Shown: in pieces, positions 1 to 11,009 of the stretch
Numbering within the stretch: position 1 is the first letter of the stretch
Layout: the number at the start of each line of letters is the position of its first letter
DNA from: Antilocapra americana
Lineage: Eukaryota > Chordata > Mammalia > Artiodactyla > Antilocapridae
DNA length: 64,000 nt
Assembly (NCBI GenBank): GCA_007570785.1
Contig: ML664159.1
Location: 620,001-684,000, forward strand
Reading direction: 5' to 3'
Position numbers and translations under genes: made by a program
Notes under the pieces: generated by a model
Databases searched by the model: none
What the model was told of the DNA's origin: nothing
The model's input: the letters and a program-made list of their open reading frames with translations, nothing else

Positions 1-73
1 CCACTTACGTATTTGTTTCTCTCAGTCATTTTGTATTTTGACAGAAGAGTATGGAGAGCTGCTGGATTACATT
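1..73. other. unassigned leader of the window
   Basis: No repeat or gene is recognised. A pyrimidine-rich stretch ends in 'acag' at 41-44, followed by a short in-frame stretch that could be read as an exon beginning. It is too short to call and is listed only as a weak observation. Confidence 0.3.
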
Positions 74-628
74 AAAAGTACTTTTGGTATCAATTCCCAG
101 TTCAGTTTCTTTGCAGAGAATAATAGCTGGGGACGGTGGGCCAATATGAAAAGATACTCAAATTTGGTTCTGTTAGGACCAAGTTGGCCATTACTTTCAC
201 AGATGAGATTACCAGAACATGAAACATGTAAATTATCATATGTGAAATGAATCGCCAGCCCAGGTTTGATGCATGATACAGGGTGCTCAGGGCTGGTGCA
301 CCAGGATGACCCAGAGGGATGGAATTGGGAGGGGGATTCTGGAAGGGGAACACATGTATACCCATGGTGGATTGATGTCAGTGTATGGCAAAACCAACAT
401 GATAATATAAAGGAAAAAATAAATTAATTGTTAAATTTTTTAAAAAAGTTCATACCTCAAAAGTACCTCTGGTATCAGTTCCCAGTTCAGTTTCTTTGCA
501 GAGAATAATAGCTGGGGATGGTGGGCTAATATGAAAAGGTACTCAAATTTGGTTCTATTAGGACCAAGTTGGCTATTACTTTCACAGATGAGATTACTAG
601 AACATTTTTAAAAAAGTCCATACCTCAA
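74..628 (+). repeat. 170-bp tandem duplication, first copy split by an L1 tail
   Basis: The segment 74-220 is repeated at 459-605 with only scattered substitutions. The 23 bases after the second copy ('tttttaaaaaagtccatacc', from 606) also precede it at about 436-458. Removing the inserted L1 piece (about 221-435) leaves two head-to-tail 170-bp units. This order implies duplication first and L1 insertion second, in unit 1 only. Confidence 0.85.
221..435 (+). mobile_element. L1 3'-end fragment (5'-truncated)
   Basis: The text from 'gaaacatgtaaattatc' to the A-rich tail matches the L1 3'UTR seen again at 40373-40585, including 'aatcgccagcccaggtttga' and 'ggggaacacatgtataccca'. Only about 210 bases of the 3'UTR are present. 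It sits inside unit 1 of a tandem duplication, so both insertion boundaries can be read by comparison with unit 2. Confidence 0.85.
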
Positions 629-680
629 ACTGTCACTGTGAAGAAGACTCAGTTCTTGTCAATAACAAACAAGGCATACA

Positions 681-710
681 GTCTGTCTGTCTGTCTCTCA
701 TACAAGCATG

Positions 711-747
<37 letters not shown>

Positions 748-753
748 ACACAA
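681..753. repeat. microsatellites (CTGT)n and (AC)n
   Basis: A short CTGT run (about 681-696) is followed by a nearly pure AC run (about 711-753) with a few interruptions. The apparent cysteine/valine-rich peptides read from it are artefacts of the dinucleotide. Confidence 0.9.
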
Positions 754-756
754 CCA

Positions 757-1094
757 AGGACAATAAGACATATAACTGAATTATCAAAAAGTTGTTCCCA
801 AGTAATTACCCTAAAGTCTGACCTGAAGCTTTTGTTATTAATGAGGTACATCATCAAGCTGGAAAGTTGTATATGAAAATTTTTAGCTTATTTAATAACT
901 CTTAAGTGTTTAGATTTTTGACAAGTTGGCCTCCATTTTTACTCTTTTATTGTGTTAAAATGGTTTAATTCTTTAATGACAGATAAATGATTTATGCTTA
1001 ATGTAGATACAATTTGTAGGGAACTGATTTTAGGAAGAAATGTCATGTTATTAATCTGTATTTTGGAGTTTCATAAGTATTAATGTTTATTTTT
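757..1094. other. unassigned AT-rich DNA
   Basis: No recognisable repeat, gene or strong signal was seen. Confidence 0.4.
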
Positions 1095-1606
1095 ACAATG
1101 AAGTCATTCATCTAACAAATATTTATTGAGTTCCAACCATGTCCAGGCATTCTTATAGGTACTGAAGTCACAGCAGTAAACAGAATAGACAAAAAGTCTT
1201 TGCTTTGTAGGTGCTTGTGTTCTGGTGGGGGAGAAGATAATCAATAAAACACAGGTAAGTATATTATGATATCATTTAGTAATAAGTGCTGTGGAGAAAA
1301 ATAAGGCAGTTAAGGAGAATATAGTGCTGACAGTGGGTGTTGCGGGTTTATATAGTAGCCAGAGAAGACCCTCATGGGAAGATGTCATTTGAGCAGAAGC
1401 CTGAAGGAAATGAGGGAGAACTGCAGATACCTGGGCAAAGAGCATTCCAGGCAGAGGCAGTGGTGAGTTCAAACATCCTGAGATGAGAGTAGAAGAGGTG
1501 TATTTAAGGAACAGGTTGCTTGAGAAGAGTAGGTAAGGGGGAGATAGGTAGGAATTGTGGTCAGAAAGGGGTTGTGAGCAGTAGGCTCTGATGGTCTTGG
1601 TTTTCG
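1095..1606 (-). mobile_element. L2 LINE fragment, antisense (first part)
   Basis: The segment starts with the reverse complement of an L2/MIR-type 3' end ('aaatatttattgagttccaa', 'gtccaggcat'). It continues through the usual antisense body, including 'tggggggagaagataatcaa'-like text and 'atttgagcagaagcctgaag'. It is interrupted by BovB and resumes at about 2033. The family call comes from remembered consensus text, not a search. Confidence 0.6.
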
Positions 1607-2032
1607 CTGTTGTCACTAAGCTGTGTCTGACTCTTTGTGACCCCACTGACCACAGTATGCCAGGTTTCCCTTTCCTTCACTGTCTCCTGGAGTTTGCTCA
1701 AACTCATGTCCATTGAGTTAGTGATGCCATCCAACCATCTCCTCCTCTGCCCTCAGCCTTTCCCAGCATCAAGGTCTTTTCCAATGAGTCAGCTCTTCAT
1801 TATCAGGTGGCCAAAGTATTGGAGCTTCAGCTTCAGCATCAGTCCTTCCAATGAATATTCAGGGTTGATTTCCTCTAAGATTGACTGGTTTGATCTCCTT
1901 GCTATCCAAGGGACTCTCAAGAGTCTTTCTCAGCACCAGTTTGAAAGCATCAATTTTTAGGCACTCCGTCTTCTTTATAGTCCAACTCTCTGAGGGGTAT
2001 CATGTGCATATCTGAAGTTGTTGACATGTCTT
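1607..2032 (-). mobile_element. BovB LINE 3' end, antisense, internally deleted
   Basis: Reverse complement of the BovB 3' end: 'ctgtgtctgactctttgtga', then 'gtgatgccatccaaccatct', 'ggtctttt' and 'ggccaaagtattggag'. After 'tagtccaactctctgagggg' the text jumps to 'gcatatctgaagttgttgac'. In intact BovB that motif lies well 5' of this point, beside the YADD motif, so several hundred bases are missing inside. The element is inserted in an L2. Confidence 0.85.
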
Positions 2033-2165
2033 TGTTGATAGCCTTGGTAGGGCATTCTAAAGATTTGGCCTTTTTTCCAAGTGAGATGAGATGCTACTGG
2101 TGTTTTGAGCAGAGGAGTGCCAAGATCTGACTCAGGTTTAAACAGTATTTCTGGCTAATATTGCA
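2033..2165 (-). mobile_element. L2 LINE fragment, antisense (continuation)
   Basis: The L2 text broken by BovB resumes with 'gccttggtagggcattctaa' and 'tgttttgagcagaggagtgc'. Both normally follow the 1500-1600 segment in the same element. Confidence 0.55.
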
Positions 2166-3214
2166 TACATTGAAAGAGGCAAAATCTGCAGTCTGAACAA
2201 TCTGAATGGTGGAGTTGGGCAGGGATTCAATCTGGAAACATTTTCCAAACAAGAATCATCATTTTTAAACAAGTGTTAAGGATAAGCAAAATCTTTCTTA
2301 AAGAGTAAACCTTTAGAATTAGAGTATGAGCTGTGGCTCCTCAGGTTATTTCATATTATATCAACATCCTTATCAAAAATAATATTTTCCCTCAAGGAGA
2401 AAAGATGCTAGATGTAAAAGATCTGAAATAGAGGTTCCTGATGTTCTAAAACACAGTAATAATATACCAAGTCAAATAAATTATCACATTTAATTTTTCT
2501 GATGAAACGACAAACTGTCTATACTCTAGGCTTTTAGAGAATGGATTTGTTCTATCATATAAGCCAAGAAATAAAATACTAATGAAAACACTTTAAATAT
2601 GGATTTTGTTAAAACATAATTGTGAATTTGGGACAGATTTAAATGCAAAATTAAAATGACTGTCCTGTGGTCCCTATAATGTCAATATCACAATATAAAA
2701 AAGATTCAAGTCAATAAAGAGTGAGTCACTTGTTGTACATATAAATTTGGTTTACTTTGTTGGTGAAACTGAATCAATATGAAAGACTTCTCACCAAAAT
2801 TAGAATTCCCTTTTCCTTCCTATTCTCATCCCAACCCTTTCTTTTTGCATCTTGAGAATAAAGATTACTGATATTTGGTGCTGACATATTCATTTACCAT
2901 ATGTCATAAAAACTGCAGTCTCTTGAGCAGATTTCACTTTCTCTAGCATGATCTAGAGACTTTGGCTCATTGATTCTAAGTTGTTGTCCATTATGTGTAG
3001 AAACTGTAATGATATTTAAGAGAATAATGCACTAAATAAACAGAAGTCCTAATTATATGCCTTGTATACTGGATACTGACCTGCAATTTTTTAGGTATGT
3101 ATCTGCTTAGCTAAGCAAACAGTTTGCCATTTGTCTTGAAAATACAGAATGATTTTAGATATATACTCTTTCTCATATTTAATAGCATTTAATTGTTTCC
3201 TATTGTGCATCCAT
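2166..3214. other. unassigned AT-rich DNA
   Basis: I see no recognisable repeat, coding region or structured element in this kilobase. Confidence 0.4.
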
Positions 3215-3520
3215 GAGCCAAGAAATAAATAAACTTTTATTAAATTTTCTACTGTCAGGCACAATGCTGGGTGCTTAAGAGAAAGAAAAGAGGATTTAAA
3301 GGTTTTGCTCTTAGGGTTATTGTATAATATGGAGGAACTATTTTTGTGATAAGATTTTAGGTTTTTCTCTAGAAACTGTTGAATAATTAAATTTAATTAG
3401 TGTTAATACAAACCCACTTTTGCTTAGAGCCATGCTAGGTACTAGTAATAAAGACAGGAGATTCCTGTTCTCATGAGGGTTACCATGGCTGGATAGAGAA
3501 CCACACTGTAGTTTTCAAGT
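3215..3520 (-). mobile_element. possible degraded L2/MIR pieces, antisense
   Basis: Two short stretches ('actgtcaggcacaatgctgg' near 3254 and 'agagccatgctaggtactag' near 3427) resemble the reverse complement of L2/MIR 3' ends. They are too decayed to separate or classify. Confidence 0.3.
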
Positions 3521-4111
3521 AGCTGGCCTGATTCTACTGTAAGAGCTCAGAAAGGGATGGGATTGTAATGTCCTTGGCTTGGTCAGGAGTCATGAGGACA
3601 CGGTTCTGAAACTATGGCTTGAGGTATGGGAAGTATATATAATGCAGAAAAAGTGTTTCAGAAATTCAGTCTATTGAGAATAAGAAACTATGGTTTACAC
3701 ATGGATGCAGTAAAAATTGATGGGGTTATATAAGCCCTATTATGAGTAATAAGTGGCTTGATATTGCTCCTACCCCCTCCCAACCCCCCAGTCTGGAAGT
3801 GAACTGATTGCCGAATGATATTTTCCTGGTACCAAATCAATATAATTATTTTGGCATCAGGGAGTCACTGAAGAAGTTTTCACTCTTAGCTTTTGTCACT
3901 TTCTTGTGACTAAAAAATGTGGAGCACAAGTTATCCTGACCGCTTTTCATTTAATAACACTTTATGGAAGCACTTTGCCCCAAGCTACTGCTAAGATACA
4001 GAACATAGTTCCAGGCAACCCACTTCTGGCAGAAACTGGAGAGAAGCCAAGAGAAAAAGCAATTATAATTATTATAAAGTGAAGGTTCACAGTGTTCTGT
4101 TCACATTTTTA
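3521..4111. other. unassigned DNA
   Basis: Nothing recognisable apart from a C-rich run near 3770-3790. Confidence 0.4.
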
Positions 4112-4230
4112 TCTATGAGCTCCCTGAGAACACTGAAGATGTCTTACTCACCCTTGATTCTTTTGGTGCCCAGCACTGTGTCCAGCAAATAATATGACAT
4201 AAATGTTTGCTAAATAAATGCACAATAAAG
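4112..4230 (+). mobile_element. L2 3' end, sense
   Basis: 'tgagctccctgagaacactg', then 'gtgcccagcactgtgtccag' and a terminal 'aatgtttgctaaataaatgc' follow the order of an L2 3' end. Confidence 0.55.
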
Positions 4231-4345
4231 TAACCTTCAACATCTGTGTCAGGAAATCCAAACATTTGTTCTTTTACTCACTGATTATATCTGATATTTT
4301 CCTCCCATGTAGTTCAAAGTGTATGAATGTATGAATTCTTCATAA

Positions 4346-4423
4346 TTTTTTTCTTTTAATTGGAGGATAATTGCTTTACAGTGTATTTGTTTCTGCGCTG
4401 CAGCAATGTGAATCAGTCATAAT

Positions 4424-4465
<42 letters not shown>

Positions 4466-4515
4466 AATATACATACATATATCGCCTCCCACCCTCCCCC
4501 TCCCATCCTACCCCT
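4346..4515 (-). mobile_element. ruminant L1 3' end, antisense, with TG microsatellite
   Basis: 'tttaattggaggataattgc', 'tttacagtg' and 'gaatcagtcata' are the reverse complement of a ruminant L1 3'UTR end. A pure TG run (about 4428-4460) has grown inside it. The C-rich 'cctcccaccctccccctccc' is the antisense of the G-rich L1 3'UTR tract. Confidence 0.7.
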
Positions 4516-6097
4516 TTTGTGTGTCCAACAAAGTAAATGCTGAAATAAAGCTCAGTTCACAAGATTGGTTTAAATTTCAGATTTATTCCCTGCATACACT
4601 GAAATATACTAAGGTGGCTGGATGTTCTGTAAACAGATTCATTCTCTCAGGGAAGTTGCTAAAAGAGAAAGAACTTTGCCTGAAGTTTTCCTTTAGACTA
4701 TCCTGGAGTATCTTTTGGAAGTGACCTTTGGAATCATGAAGTTAGAACACCCACTCACATGGCAGAGTGAACTCCACCACAGAGCCCTTAGGCTTTCTAG
4801 CTTCAAGAAGCATCCAGGGCTGCTGCTTTAAGGTGGCATCTTTGTTATTTATGAGAGTAGCTGACTTCTCAGAGGTTATGCCTACACCTTCCTTAAAAAG
4901 AATTTCGGTCACTAAAATTATCTTTGTACAAGAATGCCAACTGGTCAGAGTCTGGAAATAACATATTTTAGTAAGCAGAAGTCCATATGGAGATTTCTAA
5001 TGTTTCAGGAAATGGAACACGTAAAATACACTTTAAGCTTAAACTATGTAAAAGCAATTTACCCCTCTGATGACTGGGAAAATTTTTCAGGTTTCTGCAT
5101 TCCTTCAGGATTCTGAAACATCTAATTCATTATCATTTTACTTATGTATGCATAAAGAAAGTGCCGGTGGTTACACTGAATCCATAATAATTCTGTGAAG
5201 TAACCACAAAAAATATTATTTAAAAAAATAATTGCTGTAAGCTATTTTCATTTTCCTCTAAAAATATGTAACTGCTTAACCTTTACCATATTAATTGAGA
5301 TAATATACATTCCTAGTTAATAGATGATTGAATAAGCCTGGGTATTAAAAGACCATATTTCTATGTTCTTCCATGCTTCCTGCCTTCTACTCAAAAACCG
5401 TGTAAAAACTTGAGGATTTATTATAGGAAAAAAGTCATATAGAAAGATTATGTCTGAACAGTGAGAAAAATGAATAGTGAGTGAAGTTTAGAAAGGAAAG
5501 TAACATCTGCAAAAACAGCTTGCTCACTTGGGGTGACCATAGAGAAAACAGTAACTGAAAGCACAGCTACTCAATATAGCATGTTGCTTCAATAATAGTA
5601 CTTTCAGCTGATTTTTTGCTGGAGAATGAGAATAAGCTTGTTCTCGGCAGAAATGTATAGATAGTGATTCTTTTTACCTAGATTAAGGGGAGGTCTTTCC
5701 TGAGAGAGTTTGCATGTGTTTTGCCTGGAGTTCTATGAATGATATTGGTCCTAGAATGTAACTTGTATTAGACCCTCTACTAGTTAAACTTCAGTGACTA
5801 GTTGAGTGCTGTAAATATGAATCTAGGTCTGTGAAATTTCATTCTTCAGTTGTTTTCCTTTGATCCCTGGATTTTCTTTCTTTTTAAAAGTTCACCTATG
5901 CATTTAAAAGCATATTTATTACATTTTATTCACTATGTTTATTTACCTCTTCTATATTTTTTCTGGAAAGGAACATTAATGCTTTTTATTTCATATATAA
6001 ATGTTTCAGTATGCTTTGTCATTTTATTTTTGGGCCTTGTATTCTCATTTGTAATTTAAGATGCTCAGATATTGAAAAGACATTCTGAATTCTACTA
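4516..6097. other. unassigned AT-rich DNA
   Basis: About 1.6 kb with no recognised repeat. Short open frames occur (for example 4521-4724 and 5850-6059) but have no identifiable domain and look random. Confidence 0.4.
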
Positions 6098-6408
6098 AGC
6101 TCTTAGTTTTTTTCTTTCTTTTTTCTCCCTTTTATTGTTTTTGTCATACAATGCCATGACATCACTATGGGTTTACATATGCTCTCCCTCCAGAAACCCC
6201 TCCTCCCTCCCCCCGGGAAATCTCGATGCACCAGCCCCGAGAATCAATCCTGGGCTGGCGATTGATTAGACACATGACAATTAACATGTCTCAATGCCAT
6301 TCTCCCATATCATCCCACCCTTTCCCTCATCCACAGAGTCCACGAGTCAATTCTATACATCTGCGTTCCTTTTGCTGTCTCGCATGTTGGGTTCTCGTTA
6401 CTGTCTTT

Positions 6409-7801
6409 CTAAATTCCATATATATGTGTTAATATACTGTATTGTTGTTTTTGCTTCTGGCTTACTTCACTCTGGATAATGGGCTCCAGTTCGGTCCATC
6501 TGAGTAGAATTGATTCAAATGAATTTTTTTTTAATGCTGAGTAATATTCCATTGTGTATATGTACCACAGCTTTCTTATCCATTCGTCAGTTGATGGGCA
6601 TCTAGGTTGCTTCCATGTCCTGGCTATTGTAAACAATGCAGCGATGAACATTGGGGTACACGTGGCTGTTTCAATTCTGGTTTCCTCGGTGTATATGCCC
6701 AGCAGTGGGATTGCTGGGTCATATGGCAGGACTATTTGCAGCTTTTTAAGGAACCTCCACACTGTTTTCCATAGTGGCNNNNNNNNNNNNNNNNNNNNNN
6801 NNNNNNNNNNNNNNNNNNNNNNNNNNNNNNNNNNNNNNNNNNNNNNNNNNNNNNNNNNNNNNNNNNNNNNNNNNNNNNACCCAGCAATCCCACTGCTGGG
6901 TCATATGGCAGGACTATTTGCAGCTTTTTAAGGAACCTCCACACTGTTTTCCATAGTGGCTGTACTAGTTTGCATTCCCACCAACAGTGTAGGAGAGTTC
7001 CCTTTTCTCCACATCCTCTCCAGCATTTATTGCTTGTAGACTTTTGGATGGCAGCCATTCTGATTGGTGTAAAGTGATACCTCATTGTGGTTTTGATTTG
7101 CATTTCTCTGATAATGAGTGATGTTGAACATCTTTTCATGTGTTTGTTAGCCATTTTTATGTCTTCTTTGGAGAAATGTCTGTTAAGGCTTTGGCCCACT
7201 TTTTGATTGGGTTGTTTATTTTTCTAGAATGGAGCTGCAGGAGTTGCTTGTATATTTTTGAGATTAATTGTTTGTCTGTTGCTTCATTGGCTATTATTTT
7301 CTCCCAATCTGAAGGCTGTCTTTTCACCTTGCTTATAGTTTCCTATGTTGTGCAGAAGCTTTTAATTTTAATTAGGTCCCATTTGTTTATTCGTGCTTTT
7401 ATTTCCAGTATTCTGGGAGGTGGGTCACGGAGTATCCCACTTTGGTTTATGTCAGAGAGTGTTTTGCCTATGTTATCCTCTAGGAGTTTTATAGTTTCTG
7501 GTCTTATGCTTAGATCTTTGATCCATTTTGAGTTTATCTTTGTGTATGGTGTTAGAAAGTGTTCTAGTTTCATTCTTTTACAAGTGGCTGTCCAGTTTTC
7601 CCAGCACCACTTGTTAAAGAGGTTGTCTTTTCTCCATTGTATATTCTTGCCTCCTTTGTCAAAGATAAGGTGTCCATAGATGCGTGGATTTATCTCTGGG
7701 CTTTCTATTCTGTTCCATTGATCTATATTTCTGTCTTTGTGCCAGTACCATGCTGTCTTAATGACTGTGGATCTGTAGTATAGCCTAAAGTCATGTAGGT
7801 T
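6409..7801 (-). pseudogene. L1 ORF2 C-terminal fragment (broken)
   Basis: Read on the minus strand this is the C-terminal part of L1 ORF2p, from the region after the RT thumb to the terminal HIYGI. The Cys-rich segment (CWRGC ... HCWWEC) lies near 6970-7040. A stop replaces the codon after 'SFCTT' at 7343-7345, where the intact copy at 43950-45335 has lysine. The frame is then cut by the gap at 6779-6878. The first residues of the minus-strand open frame upstream of 7801 come from the inverted segment, so that frame is chimeric. Confidence 0.85.
6779..6878. other. assembly gap (100 N) with overlapping flanks
   Basis: Exactly 100 N. The 67 bases before the gap (6712-6778) are repeated identically at 6894-6960 after it. 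An intact L1 at 43.9-45.3 kb shows that the flanks are contiguous, so the true gap length is probably negative. Open frames crossing the N run are meaningless. Confidence 0.95.
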
Positions 7802-7802
7802 G

Positions 7803-8767
7803 ATTCTAGCAAATAAAATCCAACAACACATCAAAAAGATCATACATCATGATCAAGTAGGCTTTATCCCAGGGATGCAAGGATTCTTCCATATTCGCAA
7901 ATCAATCAATGTAATACACCACATTAACAAATTGAAAAATAAAAATCACATGATTATCTCAGTAGATGCAGAGAAAGCCTTTGACAAAATTCAACATCCA
8001 TTTATGATAAAAACCCTCCAAAAAGTAGGAATAGAAGGAACATACCTCAACATAATAAAAGCTATATATGACAAACCTACAGCAAACATTATCCTCAATG
8101 GTGAAAAACTGGAAGCATTCCCCCTGAAATCAGGAACAGACAAGGATGCCCACTCTCACCACTACTTTTCAACATAGTTTTGGAAGTCTTGGCCACAGCA
8201 ATCAGAGCAGATAAAGAAATTAAAGGAATCCAGATTGGAAAAGAAGTAAAACTCTCTCTGTTTGCAGATGACATGATCCTCTATATTGAAAACCCTAAAG
8301 ACTCTACGAGAAAGTTACTAGAGCTAATCAATGAATATAGCAAAGTTTCAGGATACAAAATCAACACACAGAAATCCCTGGAATTCCTATACACTAACAG
8401 TGAGAAATCAGAAAGAGAAATTAAGGAAACAATTCCATTCACCATTGAAACAAAAAGAATAAAATACTTAGGAGTATTTCTACCTAAAGAAACAAAAGAC
8501 TTGTATATAGAAAACTATAAAACACTGATGAAAGAAATCAAAGAGGACACAAACAGATGGAGAAATGTGCCGTGTTCGTGGATTGGAAGAATCAATATAG
8601 TGAAAATGAGTATACTACCCAAAGCAATCTATAGATTCAATGCAATTCCTATCAAGCTACCAGAGGTCTTCTTTAAAGAATTAGAACAAATAATTTCTCA
8701 ATTTGTATGGAAATACAAAAAACCTCGTATAGCCAAAGCAATCTTGAGAAAGAAGAATGGACCTGGT
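7803..8767 (+). pseudogene. L1 ORF2 reverse-transcriptase fragment (inverted part)
   Basis: Sense ORF2 text. The first frame (7800-8177) carries the '[11 protein letters not shown]' region and 'AFDKIQHPF'. A one-base loss near 8135-8145, in the '[13 protein letters not shown]' region, shifts the frame. The second frame (from 8180) carries the catalytic FADD at residues 28-31 (8261-8272), then the 'KYLGVFLP' and '[10 protein letters not shown]' blocks. Sequence is close to the copy at 43950. It cannot make a functional enzyme. Confidence 0.9.
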
Positions 8768-8785
8768 GGAGTCAGCTCTTTGTTT

Positions 8786-9450
8786 TATACATGAATTGTT
8801 TCTTGTGCTACTCTGAAGTTTACGAATCCATTTATATTTAACTTGCTACAGCATATGCATTTTTTACTGTTAGTAAATATCTTAATCAATGCTTTAGAAT
8901 TGCTTTCCATGAACATATATTATTCTGTTCACTTTGGTTTGGTCATGTATTTTCTTAAAGGTCCTAGATTTCATATGCCTGCTGATGGAGTTACTATATG
9001 AACATTGATAAACCCAGTGGGTAAAAATTTCCAAGTTCCTCTCAAAATTCACATCTCTAAATCCGTGGGAAAGTAAGGAAAGTAATTTGATGGCATATAC
9101 CATGATGACAGCTGTCTATAGGGAAGTGTCCTAGGAGTAACTCATCCTTCATTTTTATTTGGAATGAACTCGCAGGAAAGATATAAATGATACTAGACTA
9201 AAAAAGGATTAATTTTCATCTCTGAGAAATGAACTAAGATTAGTATAAACTCATAATAGCAAATAATAAAAGTATCTTAGATTGAAAAGTGATGATGATT
9301 TGATTGAATAATGGATCCAAAAAATGGAGACCAGAGAGGGTTTATCTGGCATGCTGTAGAAGAAAGGATGCTCTAACAGACTGATGCTGTATCTGCTTTT
9401 ATGAGAGGCAAGGACTTTAGTCTGTTATAACCTGACTGGAATAACTAGTC
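8786..9450. other. unassigned DNA
   Basis: No recognised element between the L1 and the next SINE. Confidence 0.4.
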
Positions 9451-9462
9451 CCTTATATATCT

Positions 9463-9680
9463 TGGGGCTTCCCTGGTGTCTCAGATGGTAAAGAATCCCC
9501 CTGCAATGCAGGAGACCCAGATTTGATCCCTGGATGGAGAAGATCCCCTGAAGAAGAGAATGGCTATCCGCTCCAGTATTCTTGCCTAAAGAATTCCATG
9601 GGTAGAAGAGCCTGTGGATTATAGTTATTGGGGTTGCAAAGAGTCAGAAACAACTGAGTGACTATCACTTTCATTTCTTT
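9463..9680 (+). mobile_element. Bov-tA SINE, sense
   Basis: Typical tRNA-Glu-derived head 'ggggcttccctggtgtctca' and 'cctgcaatgcaggagaccca', and the BovB-like tail 'gggttgcaaagagtcagaaa'. Likely target-site duplications are 'ccttatatatct' (9451-9462) and 'ccttttatatatct' (9682-9695). Confidence 0.9.
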
Positions 9681-9754
9681 CCCTTTTATATATCTATGAT
9701 TTTCAAAGGTGATGTGACCAAATATATTCTCTAAATTAAAAAATGTAACCCTCC

Positions 9755-9815
9755 TATGTATTTATATATATAACACATACATATGTGTGTATACACACAC
9801 ATATGTGTGTAAACT
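9755..9815. repeat. TA/TG/CA low-complexity tract
   Basis: Alternating 'tatatata', 'acacatacatatgtgtgt' and 'atacacacacatatgtgtgt' make a self-complementary purine-pyrimidine alternation. Confidence 0.75.
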
Positions 9816-9829
9816 AAACATTCTAAACA

Positions 9830-10737
9830 CAAACGGATTTGTCCTTATCATTTCAGAGTCTCCATTAGGCCTCAGAGAATATTGAGGTGTGAACAGCATT
9901 TATCTTTAATTGAAATGACTTGTTTTATGAGATCTTATGTCTGCTTTTCTTTTTTGAATGGGAGCTAGCTGTTTGTGTCCCTTTTTTGTGTTAGCTATGG
10001 TTTCTTGCTTCTGGCATTGTGACTCCTTTTAACAGCCCCCTTTGCTTTTAATTTGCTATTTATAATCACCTGTGGCTTGTTTCAAACCAGGCAATCCCAA
10101 TTAAAATGTGTTCAAAATCTGAAAACAGGTTTGAGTGAATAATTTTATATTTTTCTGAAATTGTTAAGATTGATTCACTTTGCCAGCTTTATAATATCAG
10201 TGGTAAATTTGCCACACTGAGGTCCAGACTCTAAATGACAGGGCTATAAAACCCAGGCTGAAATTTCCTTTTGTCTTACTCATTATGTTACTTTTATGGC
10301 ATTTGTTTTAAATTCAACAATAGTTTGAGAAACAAGCGAAGAATAAAATAAACCCAGAACAATCAAGATGGTAGTTTTGCTGAATAAATATGCTGTGTCT
10401 GCATCAATCATGATGAACAATGTAAACCTGACATCATTCATCCTGTTTCACTACTTGGCAAAGAGTTGATAAGTTTTAAAAATTTTCTTAGATTTTATGA
10501 CAGTTTTGCTGATGTGGGGATACAAAAACTGCAAGCCTAGGTGTTGAAAATAAAAGCTTTTGAAATATGAAGTGTGCAGTACTGAGATAGTTATAATTCC
10601 AGAAGTTTCTTCATAAACATTTATTTATTGTTATCTTGGAGGCCCACGTTTCAACTTTTAATTTAAATCCAAGTATATTCAGTGCTTTGAATTCAGTTCT
10701 GGGTTTACCTAATGAAAGAAATGAGAGTTGAGTACTG
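9830..10737. other. unassigned DNA
   Basis: No recognised element seen. Confidence 0.4.
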
Positions 10738-10860
10738 TGTTTCACAGGCTTGGCTGCACATTAGAATGACCTAATGAGCTTTTAAAGTTCTTAATACCCC
10801 AGGCCAGTTAAATCAGAGCCTTCTGGGATGTGAAGCAGGAGAAAGTGCTTTCTAAAGTGC
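10738..10860 (+). mobile_element. MER5A-like hAT-Charlie fragment
   Basis: 'cttggctgcacattagaatg' followed by 'gagcttttaaag', 'taccccaggcc' and 'aattaaatcaga'-like text follows the MER5A nonautonomous DNA transposon. Family named from remembered consensus text. Confidence 0.55.
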
Positions 10861-11009
10861 ACTAATTGATTTCATCATGAAACCAGAGAACCATGGCTTA
10901 GTGATAAAGCCTTGTAGGATTAGTGCCACCACAGGGCTCAACAGGTGCCATTGTAAACACACATCTTGGAGTCCAGTTAGGCCATTCTGGGCTGTCAATA
11001 TGTTCTTTT

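Larger units (their letters stand above)
6098..8785 (-). mobile_element. young L1 insertion with 5' inversion (twin priming)
   Basis: One L1 copy in two opposed parts. 6105-7801 is antisense L1 from the 3' tail up to ORF2 text near 'gactttaggctatac'. 7802-8772 is sense ORF2 ending at 'agaagaatgga', just upstream of where the other part begins in L1 order. An inverted 5' part joined to a 3' part at adjacent L1 positions is the signature of twin priming. A 12-base flank, 'agctcttagttt' at 6098 and 'agctctttgttt' at 8774, is a candidate target-site duplication with one mismatch. It carries a 100-N gap and is disabled by a frameshift and a stop. Confidence 0.85.

Noticed and set aside
6554..7199. 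Open frames running through the N gap on both strands
   Set aside because: They are translations of 100 undetermined bases plus L1 antisense text. They are not genes.
7140..7679. 179-codon plus-strand open frame
   Set aside because: Antisense shadow of L1 ORF2 on the minus strand.
9463..9680. tRNA-like sequence at Bov-tA heads
   Set aside because: The tRNA-Glu similarity is the SINE origin. No cloverleaf with intact anticodon arm was seen here or in the other Bov-tA and CHR copies.
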